Below are positions 1 through 9,512 of a stretch of DNA of 64,000 nucleotides, in pieces (positions within the stretch are counted from its first letter, which is position 1; every line of letters begins with the position of its first letter). The stretch is taken from assembly GCA_028873595.1 (NCBI GenBank), contig JAPPOV010000045.1, forward strand, positions 1 through 64,000. The letters run 5' to 3'. Under the pieces are notes generated by a model. The model saw only the letters and a program-made list of their open reading frames with translations, did no database searches and was not told the DNA's origin. A program made the position numbers and the translations under genes. Source of the stretch: Gemmatimonadota bacterium. GTDB taxonomy: Bacteria > Gemmatimonadota > Gemmatimonadetes > Longimicrobiales > Gaopeijiaceae.

Positions 1-51
1 GAGGGTGGACGTACGGTCGGCGCAGGCGTCGTCACCGAAATCATCGAGTAG
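1..51 (+). CDS. tuf: Elongation factor Tu, C-terminal end only
   Basis: The window opens inside a gene. The first 16 codons read [16 protein letters not shown] and then TAG. This is the nearly invariant end of EF-Tu, the GTPase that delivers aminoacyl-tRNA to the ribosome. The rest of the gene lies upstream of the window. A tuf gene directly before rpsJ is the normal join between the str and S10 operons, so position supports the call. The fragment is too short to say anything else. Confidence 0.93.
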   Translation, partial: EGGRTVGAGVVTEIIE

Positions 52-173
52 CACACGAAAGAGCGGCTCCGGTCCGAAAGCGGCCGGGGCCGCCCCTTCG
101 AAAAAACGCTCGGCCGCGTGCAGTGGCCGCAGCGGGGACGCGGAACGAGGAAAAGGAATCCTGGACCAAGGCG

Positions 174-190
174 CCGAAGGGTGCCTTCGG
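174..190 (+). promoter_or_regulatory. Hairpin in the tuf-rpsJ spacer
   Basis: A perfect 7-bp stem (CCGAAGG / CCTTCGG) with a 3-nt loop lies 41 nt before the rpsJ start. There is no T-run, so it is not a standard terminator. It could be an mRNA leader structure of the S10 operon. Its function is inferred only. Confidence 0.3.
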
Positions 191-230
191 AGAACGGTGC
201 CCCGACCCTTTCCGCAACATGGGACAACGA

Positions 231-539
231 ATGTCAGACAGAATTCGAATTCGACTCAAGGCGTTCGACCACTGGGTGGTTGATCAGACGGCGGCGGACA
301 TCGTTCGCACGGCGCAGAAGACGGGAGCGTCGGTCCGTGGACCGATTCCTCTTCCGACGCGCCGGCAGCGTTGGACCGTTCTACGCTCGCCCCACGTCAA
401 CAAGAAAGCGCGCGACCAGTTCGAGCTGCGCACACACAAGCGCTTGATTGACATCGTGGACAGCCGCCCGCAGACGATCGACGCGTTGACCAAGCTGGAT
501 CTGCCAGCGGGTGTCGACGTCGAGATCAAAGTCGACTGA
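231..539 (+). CDS. rpsJ: 30S ribosomal protein S10
   Basis: The 102-aa product starts [13 protein letters not shown] and contains the S10 signature around [19 protein letters not shown], which matches the usual length and order. S10 sits in the head of the 30S subunit and also binds NusB in antitermination. The frame is open upstream to 123, but the family alignment places the start at ATG 231. It is the first gene of the S10 operon here, and rplC starts 16 nt after its stop. Confidence 0.98.
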   Translation: MSDRIRIRLKAFDHWVVDQTAADIVRTAQKTGASVRGPIPLPTRRQRWTVLRSPHVNKKARDQFELRTHKRLIDIVDSRPQTIDALTKLDLPAGVDVEIKVD

Positions 540-555
540 CGGAGGGACTCCGGAG

Positions 556-1173
556 ATGCCCGGATTGATTGGTAAGAAGGTCGGAATGACTCGGATCTTC
601 AATGACGAGGGAGTGCAGATTCCCGTGACCGTCATTGAAGCCGGGCCGTGCCCCGTCGTGAGCGTGCGCTCAGATGAGCAGGACGGCTACAATGCCGTGC
701 AGCTCGGCTTCGGAGCGAAGAAGGCGAAGCGGACGAGCAAGGCCGAGATGGGCCATGTGGCCAAGGCTGGACTCGAAGCTGCGCCGCGCCTGATGCGTGA
801 ATTTCGCACGCTCAATGGGGAAGAGTACGAGGTGGGCCAGCAGCTCACCGTGGAATTGTTCGAGGCTGGTGACCGGGTACGGGTCACGGGTCGCTCCAAG
901 GGTCGTGGTTTCCAGGGTGTCGTGAAGCGGCATGGCTTTAGCGGCCGTCCCGCGTCGCACGGACACCCAATGTCCCGTAACCCGGGTTCGCTCGGGCCGG
1001 GCACGGACCCCTCGCGTGTGATCAAGGGCAAGAAACTGCCTGGTCGCATGGGTGGGGATCGCCAGACCATCCGGAACCTGCAGGTGGTGCGCGTCGATGG
1101 TGACCGCAACCTGCTATTCGTGAAGGGCGGCGTTCCGGGCGCCCGTGATGGTTACGTCCTGATTTCGAAGTAA
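556..1173 (+). CDS. rplC: 50S ribosomal protein L3
   Basis: The 205-aa product starts [19 protein letters not shown], the classic L3 N-terminus. L3 binds 23S rRNA near the peptidyl transferase centre; the extended loop with [17 protein letters not shown], which contains the glutamine/glycine-rich L3 core, is visible mid-protein. ATG 556 is preceded by a GGAGGG-type ribosome binding site at 541. The open frame runs further upstream to 511 but that part overlaps rpsJ and is not family-like. Only 4 nt separate it from rplD. Confidence 0.98.
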   Translation: MPGLIGKKVGMTRIFNDEGVQIPVTVIEAGPCPVVSVRSDEQDGYNAVQLGFGAKKAKRTSKAEMGHVAKAGLEAAPRLMREFRTLNGEEYEVGQQLTVELFEAGDRVRVTGRSKGRGFQGVVKRHGFSGRPASHGHPMSRNPGSLGPGTDPSRVIKGKKLPGRMGGDRQTIRNLQVVRVDGDRNLLFVKGGVPGARDGYVLISK

Positions 1174-1177
1174 GGCC

Positions 1178-1873
1178 ATGTTCAAGGCACGCTACTACAA
1201 GGCAGACGGCAAGAAGGGGAAGGCGCGTGAGTTGCCCGCGGCCATCTTCGACGGGACCGTCAACGAGAGCGCCATGCACCAGGTGGTGAAGGCATACCTC
1301 TCCAACCAGCGTCAGGGTACGGCCGCTGCGAAGACCCGAAGTGAGGTCCGCGGTGGAAGCCGGAAGCCGTGGCGGCAGAAGGGAACCGGTCGCGCCCGGC
1401 AGGGAACGATCCGTGCGGTGCAGTGGGCAGGCGGTGGTGTGGCCTTCCCGCCGATCCCGCATTCGTGGCGCAAACGACTCCCCAAGAAGGTGCGGTCCCT
1501 CGCCCGTCGCTCTGCGCTGAATGATCGCGCCGAGCACGATCGCGTGGTGCTCGCCGAGCTGCCCGCACTGGATGCGCCAAAGACGCGTGACCTGGTCGAG
1601 TTTCTGGGTGCGCTCGGGCTCGAGGGGAAGACGTTGATCCTGACCAACGGGAACAACACGAACGTCTACCGTTCTGCGCGGAACCTGCAGAGCGTCGAGG
1701 TGCTTCCGTTTGGAACCGAGTCTGTCTACGACGTGCTCTGGGCCCACACGGTCGTGATTGAACTGGACGCGCTTGCTGAGGCGAAGGCTGCTCCAGCCAA
1801 GAAGGCGAAGAAGGAAGAGCCTGAGGCCGAGGCTGCCGTGGATGAGGCGCCGGCCGAGGAAGAGGAGGAGTAG
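1178..1873 (+). CDS. rplD: 50S ribosomal protein L4
   Basis: The 231-aa product shows the L4 exit-tunnel loop at residues about 45-80, with GGSRKPWRQKGTGRARQG. L4 helps form the tunnel wall and in some bacteria represses its own operon. After the globular domain there is a C-terminal tail from about residue 203, first Ala/Lys-rich then almost wholly acidic, ending in five glutamates. That tail makes it longer than the usual L4 of about 205 aa. It lies between rplC and rplW. Confidence 0.98.
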   Translation: MFKARYYKADGKKGKARELPAAIFDGTVNESAMHQVVKAYLSNQRQGTAAAKTRSEVRGGSRKPWRQKGTGRARQGTIRAVQWAGGGVAFPPIPHSWRKRLPKKVRSLARRSALNDRAEHDRVVLAELPALDAPKTRDLVEFLGALGLEGKTLILTNGNNTNVYRSARNLQSVEVLPFGTESVYDVLWAHTVVIELDALAEAKAAPAKKAKKEEPEAEAAVDEAPAEEEEE

Positions 1874-1877
1874 TCCG

Positions 1878-2186
1878 ATGCGCGAACCCTACGACATCAT
1901 CATTGCGCCGGTGGTGACCGAGAAGTCCGCCGACCAGATGGAAAACAACACCTACAGCTTCGTCGTTGCCCCCGACGCGAACAAAATCGAGATCGGTCAT
2001 GCGGTCGAGAAGCTGTGGGACGTCACCGTGAAGGATGTCCGGACGATGCGCTATGCCGGTAAGGCGAAGCGAGCCTTCATGGGCCGCATGTCTCGAGGTG
2101 CCGGCATGGGTCGTCGTCCGTCCTGGAAGAAGGCTGTCGTCCAGCTGTCCGAGGGCGACTACATCGAGCTCTACGAGGCCGGCTGA
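1878..2186 (+). CDS. rplW: 50S ribosomal protein L23
   Basis: The 102-aa product starts [20 protein letters not shown], typical of L23, which sits at the tunnel exit and docks trigger factor and the SRP. The start at 1878 follows the rplD stop by 4 nt; an AGGAGGAG run just upstream, inside the rplD acidic tail, can serve as ribosome binding site. The open frame continues upstream within rplD but encodes only an arginine-rich shadow. Its TGA overlaps the rplB ATG by one base. Confidence 0.98.
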   Translation: MREPYDIIIAPVVTEKSADQMENNTYSFVVAPDANKIEIGHAVEKLWDVTVKDVRTMRYAGKAKRAFMGRMSRGAGMGRRPSWKKAVVQLSEGDYIELYEAG

Positions 2187-3028
2187 TGGGCATCAAGAAA
2201 TTCAGGCCGATGACTCCGGGTACCCGGACGCGGTCGCTCCTCGACAACGAGATCCTGACACGAAAGGGTCCGGAAAAGTCCCTGACCGAAGCGCTCCGAG
2301 GTTCGGGTGGCCGCAACCACCATGGACGCATCACGACGCGTCGTCGGGGTGGTGGCCACAAGCGCCGTTACCGTGTCATCGACTTCAAGCGCAACAAGCA
2401 TGACGTTCCAGGCACGGTCGCCCACATCGAGTACGATCCGAACCGGTCGGCCAACATCGCGCTGATCCACTACGCGGACGGAGAAAAGCGGTACATCATC
2501 CATCCGAAGGGTCTGAACGTCGGTGATACCGTCATGGCTGGCCCAAACGCCGATGTGCGGGTGGGTTCGTCGATGCCGATGGAGTTGATCCCGCTCGGTA
2601 CCACGATCCACTGCATCGAGCTGAAGCCCGAGAAGGGCGCACAGATGGCGCGCTCAGCAGGAACGAGCTGCCAGCTGGTCGCGAAAGAAGGGGATTATGT
2701 CACGCTTCGCCTCCCTTCGACCGAGATGCGCCGGGTGCACAAACGCTGCGTTGCCACGATCGGAGAGGTCGGAAACTCGGATCACGAGCTGACCGTGGTC
2801 GGTAAGGCCGGCGCGAACCGGTGGCGTGGTAAGCGCCCTAAGGTTCGTGGCGTCGCAATGAACCCGGTCGATCACCCCCTGGGTGGTGGTGAGGGTCGCT
2901 CATCAGGAGGGCGTCCTCCCGTCTCACCGTGGGGTAAGCGAGAAGGGAAGAAGACCCGAAAGAAGAAGAAGCATTCCAACAAGTACATCGTGCGCGGCCG
3001 CAAGCGCGGCAAAGCCACGCAGTCGTAG
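2186..3028 (+). CDS. rplB: 50S ribosomal protein L2
   Basis: The 280-aa product has the L2 RNA-binding core ([20 protein letters not shown] at about 41-60) and the C-terminal [20 protein letters not shown] segment with the conserved histidine needed near the peptidyl transferase centre. Length is normal. It starts by one-base overlap with rplW, so translation is probably coupled, and is followed 15 nt later by rpsS. Confidence 0.99.
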   Translation: MGIKKFRPMTPGTRTRSLLDNEILTRKGPEKSLTEALRGSGGRNHHGRITTRRRGGGHKRRYRVIDFKRNKHDVPGTVAHIEYDPNRSANIALIHYADGEKRYIIHPKGLNVGDTVMAGPNADVRVGSSMPMELIPLGTTIHCIELKPEKGAQMARSAGTSCQLVAKEGDYVTLRLPSTEMRRVHKRCVATIGEVGNSDHELTVVGKAGANRWRGKRPKVRGVAMNPVDHPLGGGEGRSSGGRPPVSPWGKREGKKTRKKKKHSNKYIVRGRKRGKATQS

Positions 3029-3043
3029 GCGGGAGAGCGAGCT

Positions 3044-3325
3044 ATGCCGCGTAGCGTCAAGAAAGGTCCGTTCATCGACGAGAAGCTTCTCGCGAAGATC
3101 GATGGGATGAACCACCGGGGCGAAAAGAAGGTCATCAAGACCTGGGCCCGGGCATCCATGATCTCGCCGGAGTTCGTCGGCCACACGGTCGCCGTACACA
3201 ACGGCAACAAGTTCATCCCGGTGTACATCACGGAGAACATGGTCGGTCACAAACTCGGAGAGTTCTCCCCGACGCGGCTCTTTCGAGGCCACGGGGGCAA
3301 ACTCGCCGACAAGCGGTCGCGCTGA
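3044..3325 (+). CDS. rpsS: 30S ribosomal protein S19
   Basis: The 93-aa product starts [19 protein letters not shown] and has the [19 protein letters not shown] signature of S19, a head protein of the 30S subunit that contacts S13 and the A-site tRNA region. Length and position between rplB and rplV are standard. A GGGAGAG ribosome binding site precedes the ATG. Confidence 0.99.
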   Translation: MPRSVKKGPFIDEKLLAKIDGMNHRGEKKVIKTWARASMISPEFVGHTVAVHNGNKFIPVYITENMVGHKLGEFSPTRLFRGHGGKLADKRSR

Positions 3326-3327
3326 TT

Positions 3328-3681
3328 ATGGAAGCCAGAGCCAAAGCCCGTCACGTCCGCATGAGCGCGCGCAAAGTGCGTCTCGTGGTGGACCAGATTC
3401 GGGGAATGTCAGTGAACGAGGCGTACGCACTTCTTCAGTATTCGAAGAAGCGTGCCGCGGAACCGGTCGGAAAAACGCTCCGGTCAGCCGTTGCGAACGC
3501 CCAGGTGAAGTCGCAGGACGAGGGTGAGATGGTCGATGTCGACGATCTCTTCGTGCGCGAGGCCTACGTCGATGAGGGGCCGACCCTCCGGCGGTGGCGC
3601 GCACGGGCCCAGGGCCGCGCGGCTCCGATCCGTAAGCGCACGAGCCACATTACCGTGGTCGTGGATTCAAAGGACGCCTGA
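3328..3681 (+). CDS. rplV: 50S ribosomal protein L22
   Basis: The 117-aa product has the L22 start ([20 protein letters not shown]) and the beta-hairpin loop ([20 protein letters not shown]) that lines the exit tunnel near the macrolide site. It begins 2 nt after rpsS and is followed 4 nt later by rpsC, so it is tightly packed in the operon. Confidence 0.99.
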   Translation: MEARAKARHVRMSARKVRLVVDQIRGMSVNEAYALLQYSKKRAAEPVGKTLRSAVANAQVKSQDEGEMVDVDDLFVREAYVDEGPTLRRWRARAQGRAAPIRKRTSHITVVVDSKDA

Positions 3682-3685
3682 GGAT

Positions 3686-4345
3686 ATGGGACAGAAGACA
3701 CATCCGGTCGGGTTTAGGCTCGGAGTCGTTAAGGACTGGAAGTCCCGCTGGTATGCAGAGCGCGACTTCCCACGCCTTCTGCACGAAGACGAGACGATCC
3801 GTAAGTATTTGCGCCGGCGCCTGACGCATGCCGGGCTCGCAATGGTCGAGATCGAGCGCAAGCCGAGCAAGATCGTCGTGACCCTGCACACCGCTCGCCC
3901 GGGCGTCGTGATCGGGAAGCGTGGTTCCGAGGTCGACAAGCTCCGCGACGAGCTCGCCGTTCTGACGAACGCAGAGATCTCCGTGAACGTGGAGGAGATC
4001 AAGCGCCCCGAGATCAGCGCCTACCTTGTGGCCGAAAACGTCGCCCATCAGCTGAGACAGCGAATCTCATTCCGGCGCGCCATGAAGCGTGCCGTCCAAT
4101 CTGCGATGCGGGCTGGTGCCGAGGGGATCAAGATCCAGTGTGCCGGGCGTCTTGGTGGTGCTGAGATCGCCCGTACCGAGGGATACAACGAGGGGCGCGT
4201 GCCGCTGCATACGCTCCGGGCCGACATCGATTATGCGGAGGTCCCGGCCTTCACCACCTACGGCGTCGTGGGTGTGAAGTGCTGGATCTTCAACGGCGAA
4301 ATCGTGGAAGAGCGCCGTGGCCGCACGTACTCGACCGGCTCTTGA
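3686..4345 (+). CDS. rpsC: 30S ribosomal protein S3
   Basis: The 219-aa product starts [18 protein letters not shown]. It contains the KH RNA-binding domain with the GxxG loop ([13 protein letters not shown]) at about 70-85 and the C-terminal S3 domain ending in [18 protein letters not shown]3 forms part of the mRNA entry channel. The start was chosen at ATG 3686, 4 nt after rplV; the open frame extends into rplV but that part is a shadow. Confidence 0.99.
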   Translation: MGQKTHPVGFRLGVVKDWKSRWYAERDFPRLLHEDETIRKYLRRRLTHAGLAMVEIERKPSKIVVTLHTARPGVVIGKRGSEVDKLRDELAVLTNAEISVNVEEIKRPEISAYLVAENVAHQLRQRISFRRAMKRAVQSAMRAGAEGIKIQCAGRLGGAEIARTEGYNEGRVPLHTLRADIDYAEVPAFTTYGVVGVKCWIFNGEIVEERRGRTYSTGS

Positions 4346-4367
4346 CCGAAGGATTGAGGATTAGACG

Positions 4368-4784
4368 ATGCTAGCGCCGAAGCGAGTTAAGCGCCGGAAG
4401 ACTCACAAGGGTCGGATGCGCGGGAAGGCCTACCGGGGGGGCAAGGTGTCCTTCGGGGACTACGGCCTCCAGGCACTCGAGCCGACGTGGATCACGAATC
4501 GACAGATCGAATCTGCTCGTGTCGCAATGACGCGTCACATCAAGCGTGGCGGTAAGGTCTGGATTCGGATCTTCCCCGATAAGCCGGTTACTCAAAAGCC
4601 GGCTGAGACCCGTATGGGTAAGGGGAAGGGTAACCCGGAGAAGTGGGTCGCCGTGGTCAAGCCAGGGCGCATCATGTTCGAGCTCGAGGGCGTGCCCGAA
4701 GATGTCGCCAAGCGCGCGATGGAACTTGCTGCGGCCAAGCTGCCGATCAAATGCAAGTTCGTCGCACGCGATCGGCAGCTCTAG
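4368..4784 (+). CDS. rplP: 50S ribosomal protein L16
   Basis: The 138-aa product starts [20 protein letters not shown] and carries the L16 motifs [19 protein letters not shown] and [21 protein letters not shown]16 organises the A-site region of the 50S subunit. Size and position after rpsC are standard. Confidence 0.99.
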   Translation: MLAPKRVKRRKTHKGRMRGKAYRGGKVSFGDYGLQALEPTWITNRQIESARVAMTRHIKRGGKVWIRIFPDKPVTQKPAETRMGKGKGNPEKWVAVVKPGRIMFELEGVPEDVAKRAMELAAAKLPIKCKFVARDRQL

Positions 4785-4793
4785 GAGACTGAA

Positions 4794-4994
4794 ATGAAGG
4801 CTGAAGATATTCGAGACATGAGTGACGCCGAGGTTGAGGCGCGACTCAAAGAGCTCAAGGAGGAGCAATTCAAGCTACGCTTCTCCAGCTCGATGATGGA
4901 AGTCGAGAACAATGCCCTGATGGGGCAGGTGCGACGTGACATTGCGCGCATCAAGACGGTGATTCGCGAGCGTGAGCTCGCCCAGAAGGCGTAA
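4794..4994 (+). CDS. rpmC: 50S ribosomal protein L29
   Basis: The 66-aa product has the two-helix layout of L29, starting [20 protein letters not shown] and ending with [17 protein letters not shown]29 sits beside L23 at the tunnel exit. It is preceded by an AGGAGA ribosome binding site just after the rplP stop. Confidence 0.98.
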   Translation: MKAEDIRDMSDAEVEARLKELKEEQFKLRFSSSMMEVENNALMGQVRRDIARIKTVIRERELAQKA

Positions 4995-5002
4995 CGAAAG
5001 AC

Positions 5003-5275
5003 ATGACCGAGAACACCACCCTCGAGCGTAACCGTCGGAAGGTTCGTACGGGCGTCGTGGTCAGCGATGCCATGGACAAGACGGTGACCATCAATGTGGA
5101 GCGTCAATTCCCCCACCCGTTGTACGGGAAGGCGGTGAAGCGGACCAAGAAGTACCACGCCCACGACGAAAACAACGAATACCAGGTCGGCGATACGGTG
5201 CGCATCATCGAGACGCGCCCCTTGTCGAAGACGAAGCGGTGGCGCGTCGTCGAACTGATCGAGCGCCCGGTCTGA
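5003..5275 (+). CDS. rpsQ: 30S ribosomal protein S17
   Basis: The 90-aa product has the S17 OB-fold pattern: [19 protein letters not shown] near the start and [20 protein letters not shown] near the end. S17 is a primary 16S rRNA binder. It is the last gene of the S10 block proper; rplN follows after 26 nt. Confidence 0.99.
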   Translation: MTENTTLERNRRKVRTGVVVSDAMDKTVTINVERQFPHPLYGKAVKRTKKYHAHDENNEYQVGDTVRIIETRPLSKTKRWRVVELIERPV

Positions 5276-5301
5276 CCGATAGCCAGAGCTAGAGAGACAC
5301 C

Positions 5302-5670
5302 ATGATTCAGCAAGAGTCGGTCCTTCGGATCGCCGATAACACGGGAGCCCGCGCCGCACTGTGCATTCGCGTGCTCGGCGGTTCCCGTCGGCGCTACGCC
5401 GGTGTGGGCGACGTGATCGTTGCGACCGTGAAGGACGCCATTCCGAATGCGGGCATCAAGAAAGGGACCGTCGTGAAGGCCGTGGTCGTGCGCACCGCCA
5501 AGGAGAGTCGCCGTCGGGACGGGACCTACATCCGTTTTGATGACAATGCGGCCGTGATTATCGACGACAACGGTGAGCCGAAGGGGACACGCATCTTTGG
5601 CCCTGTCGGTCGTGAGCTCCGCGAAAAGAAGTACATGAAGATCGTATCGCTGGCTCCGGAGGTGCTCTGA
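5302..5670 (+). CDS. rplN: 50S ribosomal protein L14
   Basis: The 122-aa product starts [20 protein letters not shown] and contains [20 protein letters not shown], the universal L14 signature. L14 lies at the subunit interface. Length is exactly typical. Its TGA overlaps the rplX ATG (ATGA), implying translational coupling. Confidence 0.99.
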   Translation: MIQQESVLRIADNTGARAALCIRVLGGSRRRYAGVGDVIVATVKDAIPNAGIKKGTVVKAVVVRTAKESRRRDGTYIRFDDNAAVIIDDNGEPKGTRIFGPVGRELREKKYMKIVSLAPEVL

Positions 5671-5999
5671 TGACCAAGCGCAAGATCATGAAGGGTGACC
5701 AGGTGAAGGTCATTCGCGGGAACTACCGCGACATGGTCGGTGCTGTCCTGGAGATCTACCCTGACAAGGACCGCGTCCGTGTTGAGGGTGTGAACATGCG
5801 CAAGCGCCACACCCGTCCGAGTCAGGCCGATCCGGACGGCGGGATCATCAGCTTCGAGGCTCCGATTCACATCTCGAATGTGATGCTCATGGACTCGACG
5901 TCTGACCAGGCCAGCCGGGTACGCATCCAGGTCGGGGAGGATGGTACGAAGGAACGGATCGCCGTTAAGAACGGGAATCCGATCCCGAAGCCGCAGTAA
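5670..5999 (+). CDS. rplX: 50S ribosomal protein L24
   Basis: The 109-aa product has the KOW motif near its start (MKGDQVKVIRGNYRDMVGAV) and the L24 pattern VNMRKRHTRPSQADPDGGI. L24 nucleates 50S assembly and sits near the tunnel exit. It overlaps the rplN stop by one base. Confidence 0.98.
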   Translation: MTKRKIMKGDQVKVIRGNYRDMVGAVLEIYPDKDRVRVEGVNMRKRHTRPSQADPDGGIISFEAPIHISNVMLMDSTSDQASRVRIQVGEDGTKERIAVKNGNPIPKPQ

Positions 6000-6057
6000 G
6001 TCACGCGTGCCGGATACGCCCAGAGCGCCCGGCCGGTAACCGCCAAGAGGCAACGAA

Positions 6058-6639
6058 GTGGACAAGATTCAACCGAGAATGAAGACGCACTACGACACGT
6101 ATGTGTGTGCGAAGCTCCAGGAGGAGTTCGCGTTCTCGAATCCTCACCAAATCCCAAGGCTCGAGAAGATCGTACTCAACGTCGGGATCGGTGAGGCCGC
6201 CAAGGACCAGAAGCTTCTCGACAGTGTCGTCGAAGAGCTCGGTGTCATTACGGGTCAGAAGGCCAACACGAATCGCGCGAAGAAGTCGATCTCGAACTTC
6301 CAGCTGCGTGAGGGTATGCCGGTCGGCGCGTCCGTGACGCTGCGCCGCGACAGGATGTGGTTCTTTCTGGACCGCCTGATCGGCACCGCAATCCCGCGTA
6401 TTCGTGACTTCCGTGGTCTGTCCACGAAGTCCTTCGACGGCCGTGGCAACTACACCATGGGGATCCGCGAGCAGATCATCTTCCCCGAGATCAACTTCGA
6501 CGACGTCAAGAAGATCCACGGGATGGACCTCACGTTCGTGACGTCCACCTACAAGGACGACGAGGGCTTCGCACTACTGCGGGCGCTGGGCTTCCCCTTC
6601 CGTGGAGAGGTGCCGGTTCAGGTCGGCGCTTCCGCATAA
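6058..6639 (+). CDS. rplE: 50S ribosomal protein L5
   Basis: The 193-aa product contains the L5 core (PRLEKIVLNVGIGEA, then GQKANTNRAKKSISNFQLRE and FRGLSTKSFDGRGNYTMGI). L5 binds 5S rRNA and contacts the P-site tRNA. The start is taken as GTG 6058 because the family usually has a short lead before the KTHYDTYV-like helix; ATG 6079 is an alternative. The 58-nt spacer after rplX is the longest gap in this stretch. Confidence 0.97.
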   Translation: MDKIQPRMKTHYDTYVCAKLQEEFAFSNPHQIPRLEKIVLNVGIGEAAKDQKLLDSVVEELGVITGQKANTNRAKKSISNFQLREGMPVGASVTLRRDRMWFFLDRLIGTAIPRIRDFRGLSTKSFDGRGNYTMGIREQIIFPEINFDDVKKIHGMDLTFVTSTYKDDEGFALLRALGFPFRGEVPVQVGASA

Positions 6640-6653
6640 AGAGAGAGAGTTAG

Positions 6654-6839
6654 ATGGCCAGAAAGGCGCTCATCGAAAAGGCAAAGGGCAAGCTCAAGTT
6701 TGCCGTTCGCCACCGTAACCGCTGTCAGCGTTGCGGGCGTCCGCGCGCGTACATGCGCAAGTTCGGCATCTGCCGAATCTGCTTCCGTCAGATGTCGCTT
6801 CGGGGTGAAATCCCTGGCGTGCGCAAGTCGAGCTGGTAG
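6654..6839 (+). CDS. rpsZ: 30S ribosomal protein S14, zinc-binding type
   Basis: The 61-aa product is the short S14 form. It carries two CxxC pairs at residues 24/27 and 40/43 (CQRC and CRIC) that bind one zinc ion, and ends GVRKSSW. The longer zinc-free S14 of about 101 aa is excluded by length. It sits between rplE and rpsH as expected. Confidence 0.98.
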   Translation: MARKALIEKAKGKLKFAVRHRNRCQRCGRPRAYMRKFGICRICFRQMSLRGEIPGVRKSSW

Positions 6840-6853
6840 GAGAACGAAGAATC

Positions 6854-7246
6854 ATGATGACCGATCCTATCGCGGACATGCTTACCCGCATTCGCAACGC
6901 CGGCCAGGCGAAGCACAAGTGGGTCGACATGCCCGTGTCGAGTTTGAAGATCGAGGTCGCGCGGCTCCTTCAGGAGAGCCACTTCGTGCACGCTCACAAG
7001 GTGCTGGAAGATGGCCGCTTCGGTGTGCTGCGTGTCTACCTCAAGTACCACGACGATAAGCCCATCATCCGCCACCTCGAGCGTGTGTCTCGTCCCGGCC
7101 GCCGTCATTACGTCGGTAAGGACGACATCCCGCGCGTTCGCAACGGTCTCGGAATGGCGATCATGTCCACCTCTGCTGGAGTCCTCTCCGACCGCGAAGC
7201 CCGTGCTCAGGGCGTCGGTGGCGAGGTTCTGGCCAGGGTCTGGTAG
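6854..7246 (+). CDS. rpsH: 30S ribosomal protein S8
   Basis: The 130-aa product starts MMTDPIADMLTRIRNAGQAK and ends in the S8 signature STSAGVLSDREARAQGVGGEV. S8 is a primary 16S rRNA binder and in some bacteria represses the spc operon. A GGAG ribosome binding site precedes ATG 6854. Confidence 0.99.
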   Translation: MMTDPIADMLTRIRNAGQAKHKWVDMPVSSLKIEVARLLQESHFVHAHKVLEDGRFGVLRVYLKYHDDKPIIRHLERVSRPGRRHYVGKDDIPRVRNGLGMAIMSTSAGVLSDREARAQGVGGEVLARVW

Positions 7247-7262
7247 AACAGAGGCTTCGACG

Positions 7263-7802
7263 ATGTCCCGTATTGGAAGAATGCCTGTCTCGATCACCAA
7301 GGGTGTCGAGATCAAGCAATCGAACGGCACGCTCACGGTGAAGGGCCCGAAAGGAACCCTCGAGTTGAACGTGCACCCGGAAATGAAGGTGGTGGTCGAA
7401 GATTCCGAGATCCGCGTGGAGCGGCCTTCGGACCACAAGGACCATCGCGCGCTTCATGGTCTTACCCGCTCGCTGATCAACAACATGGTGGTCGGTGTTA
7501 CGGACGGCTTCTCCAAGACCCTCGAACTCATCGGTGTCGGGTACCGCGCTGAAGTGAAGGGAAAGGGACTGACGCTGCACCTCGGGTTCAGTCATCCCGT
7601 GGACTATGAGCCGACAGCGGGCGTGAAGCTCGAGTGCCCGAACCAGACCACTGTGGTCGTGTCCGGTCCCGATAAGCAGAAGGTTGGACAGGCCGCGGCC
7701 GAAATTCGGTCATTCCGTCCGCCCGAGCCGTACAAGGGCAAGGGCGTCCGTTATCAAGGCGAGCACGTCCGGCGTAAGGCCGGTAAGACCGCCGGAGCGT
7801 AG
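7263..7802 (+). CDS. rplF: 50S ribosomal protein L6
   Basis: The 179-aa product starts [19 protein letters not shown] and shows both L6 domains. The C-terminal signature [20 protein letters not shown] is clear. L6 binds near the sarcin-ricin loop. The open frame extends upstream through rpsH, but the family start is ATG 7263. Its TAG ends at 7802, directly before rplR. Confidence 0.99.
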   Translation: MSRIGRMPVSITKGVEIKQSNGTLTVKGPKGTLELNVHPEMKVVVEDSEIRVERPSDHKDHRALHGLTRSLINNMVVGVTDGFSKTLELIGVGYRAEVKGKGLTLHLGFSHPVDYEPTAGVKLECPNQTTVVVSGPDKQKVGQAAAEIRSFRPPEPYKGKGVRYQGEHVRRKAGKTAGA

Positions 7803-7804
7803 TG

Positions 7805-8191
7805 ATGATCAAAGCAAGCAACCTCAAGAGAAGCCGCAGCCTGCAGCGGCAGCGCCGACACTGGCGTGTGCGCAACAAGGTCGAAGGGACCTCGGAGCGT
7901 CCGCGCCTCGTCGTGTCCCGTTCCCTCAAGAACATCGAGGGGCAGATCGTCGACGACTCCGCTGGCACCACGCTGGTTGGTGTGTCGACGCTTTCGGCCG
8001 ATTTGCGCGACTTCAAGCCCGAGGGTGGAAACCGTCGGACGGAGCATGCCTTCGCGGCCGGCAAGTTGCTGGCCGAGAGGGCCAAGAAGCAGGGAATCGA
8101 TTCCGTGGTCTTCGATCGCGGCGGATACAAATACCACGGGCGAGTGAAGGCTTTCGCCGATGGCGCCCGTGAGGGCGGCCTGGAGTTCTGA
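7805..8191 (+). CDS. rplR: 50S ribosomal protein L18
   Basis: The product of about 128 aa has the L18 pattern: [20 protein letters not shown] near the start and [20 protein letters not shown] near the end. L18 binds 5S rRNA with L5. A GTG codon at 7802 overlaps the rplF stop and lies directly before ATG 7805, so either could be the start. Its TGA overlaps the rpsE ATG. Confidence 0.97.
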   Translation: MIKASNLKRSRSLQRQRRHWRVRNKVEGTSERPRLVVSRSLKNIEGQIVDDSAGTTLVGVSTLSADLRDFKPEGGNRRTEHAFAAGKLLAERAKKQGIDSVVFDRGGYKYHGRVKAFADGAREGGLEF

Positions 8192-8844
8192 TGGCAGACA
8201 ACGAGCAGAAGACAGACGCGAACGCTGAAGCCGCGAAGACCGCGTCCGCCGGTGGCCGGGGTGGCCCCGGTCAGGGTGGTGGCGGTCGAGGCCGTGGTGG
8301 TCCTGGTGGCCGTGGCAAGGGTGGCAAGAAGAAGCGTGACAAGCGTGGTGGTCGCGACAGTGACATGGTCGAGACCGTCATCTTCATCAACCGCGTTGCG
8401 AAGGTCGTGAAGGGCGGACGCCGCTTCTCGTTCTCGGCTCTGGTGGCCGTAGGCGACAAGAAGGGTAACGTCGGCGTTTCGCTCGCTAAGGCGAACGAGG
8501 TCGCGGAGGCCATTCGCAAGTCGTTCGAGCGTGCCAAGGGCAACATGGTCAAGGTCCCGATCGAGAACGGAACCATTCCGCATGACATCGTCGGCGAGTG
8601 GGGCGCAGGCCGCGTACTGATGCGTCCTGCTGCACCCGGTACCGGTGTGATCGCGGGTGGCCCAGTCCGTGCCGTACTGGAGGCGGCTGGGATAACCGAT
8701 GTGCTCACGAAGAGCCTGGGAACCAACAACCCGATCAACGTCGTGCGGGCAACTATGAACGGACTCGAGGAGCTCGTGACTGCTGAGCAAGCAGCCGAGG
8801 AGCGTGGCATCTCCGTCGAGGCACTTGGAGTACACCGTGGCTAA
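8191..8844 (+). CDS. rpsE: 30S ribosomal protein S5 with a Gly/Arg-rich N-terminal extension
   Basis: The 217-aa product has the S5 double-stranded RNA-binding domain ([20 protein letters not shown]) and the C-terminal domain with [21 protein letters not shown]5 shapes the mRNA entry channel and affects decoding accuracy. About 50 extra residues come first, mostly Gly, Arg, Lys and Ala (residues 15-52), not part of the core fold. The gene overlaps both neighbours: 1 nt with rplR and 8 nt with rpmD. Confidence 0.98.
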   Translation: MADNEQKTDANAEAAKTASAGGRGGPGQGGGGRGRGGPGGRGKGGKKKRDKRGGRDSDMVETVIFINRVAKVVKGGRRFSFSALVAVGDKKGNVGVSLAKANEVAEAIRKSFERAKGNMVKVPIENGTIPHDIVGEWGAGRVLMRPAAPGTGVIAGGPVRAVLEAAGITDVLTKSLGTNNPINVVRATMNGLEELVTAEQAAEERGISVEALGVHRG

Positions 8845-9037
8845 GAAGAGTGAGGCGAAGAAGGTCCGCATCACCCAGAAGCGGAGTGGTATTGGCAGGC
8901 AGGAAGGTCACCGCCGCACCATTCGGGCACTGGGGATCAAGCGCCACCAGCAGAGCGTAGTGCATGAACTCACGCCGGCCATTGAAGGGATGATCAATAA
9001 GGTCTCCTTCATGGTCGAGGTCGAAGAGGTCGAGTAA
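8837..9037 (+). CDS. rpmD: 50S ribosomal protein L30
   Basis: Translation from GTG 8837 gives 66 aa starting (V/M)[19 protein letters not shown]. This contains the L30 motif [15 protein letters not shown] and ends in the acidic VEVEEVE. The frame is open upstream within rpsE, but L30 needs only this part. The start overlaps the rpsE stop by 8 nt, and the stop overlaps the rplO ATG by one base. Confidence 0.96.
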   Translation: MAKKSEAKKVRITQKRSGIGRQEGHRRTIRALGIKRHQQSVVHELTPAIEGMINKVSFMVEVEEVE

Positions 9038-9498
9038 TGGCGGAACTACATGATCTGAGCCCGAGCAGCGGCTCCCACCGCATGCACAAGCGGAAGGGAC
9101 GTGGTCCGGGATCAGGGAACGGCAAGACCGCCGGTCGCGGTCAGAAGGGTCAGAAGTCTCGTTCGGGTGGAAGCGTGCATCCGCGCTTCGAGGGCGGTCA
9201 GATGCCTCTCATCCGTCGCATCCCGAAGCGCGGTTTCAAGAGCATGAATCGCGTCGAATACCAGGTGGTGAACCTGCGGGACTTCGCGAAAGTTGACGGT
9301 TCCGACGTCTCGCCTGAGACGCTCAAGGCTGCCGGCCTCGTTCGGTCGCTGAAAAAGCCGGTCAAGATCCTGGCTGTGGGGGACGTGTCCGAGAAATTCA
9401 CGGTCAGTGCCCACAAGTTCAGCGCTTCGGCTCAGTCTAAGATCGAAGCCGCGGGTGGATCGGTCACGGTGATCGGTACCAGCTCCTCGGACGACTAG
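9037..9498 (+). CDS. rplO: 50S ribosomal protein L15
   Basis: The 153-aa product starts with the glycine/arginine-rich L15 segment (HKRKGRGPGSGNGKTAGRG, then QKGQKSRSGG). The C-terminal fold includes KILAVGDVSEKFTVSAHKFS. L15 is a late 50S assembly protein. It is directly followed, 14 nt later, by secY, as in most bacteria. Confidence 0.98.
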   Translation: MAELHDLSPSSGSHRMHKRKGRGPGSGNGKTAGRGQKGQKSRSGGSVHPRFEGGQMPLIRRIPKRGFKSMNRVEYQVVNLRDFAKVDGSDVSPETLKAAGLVRSLKKPVKILAVGDVSEKFTVSAHKFSASAQSKIEAAGGSVTVIGTSSSDD

Positions 9499-9512
9499 GA
9501 CACCGCTACGTC

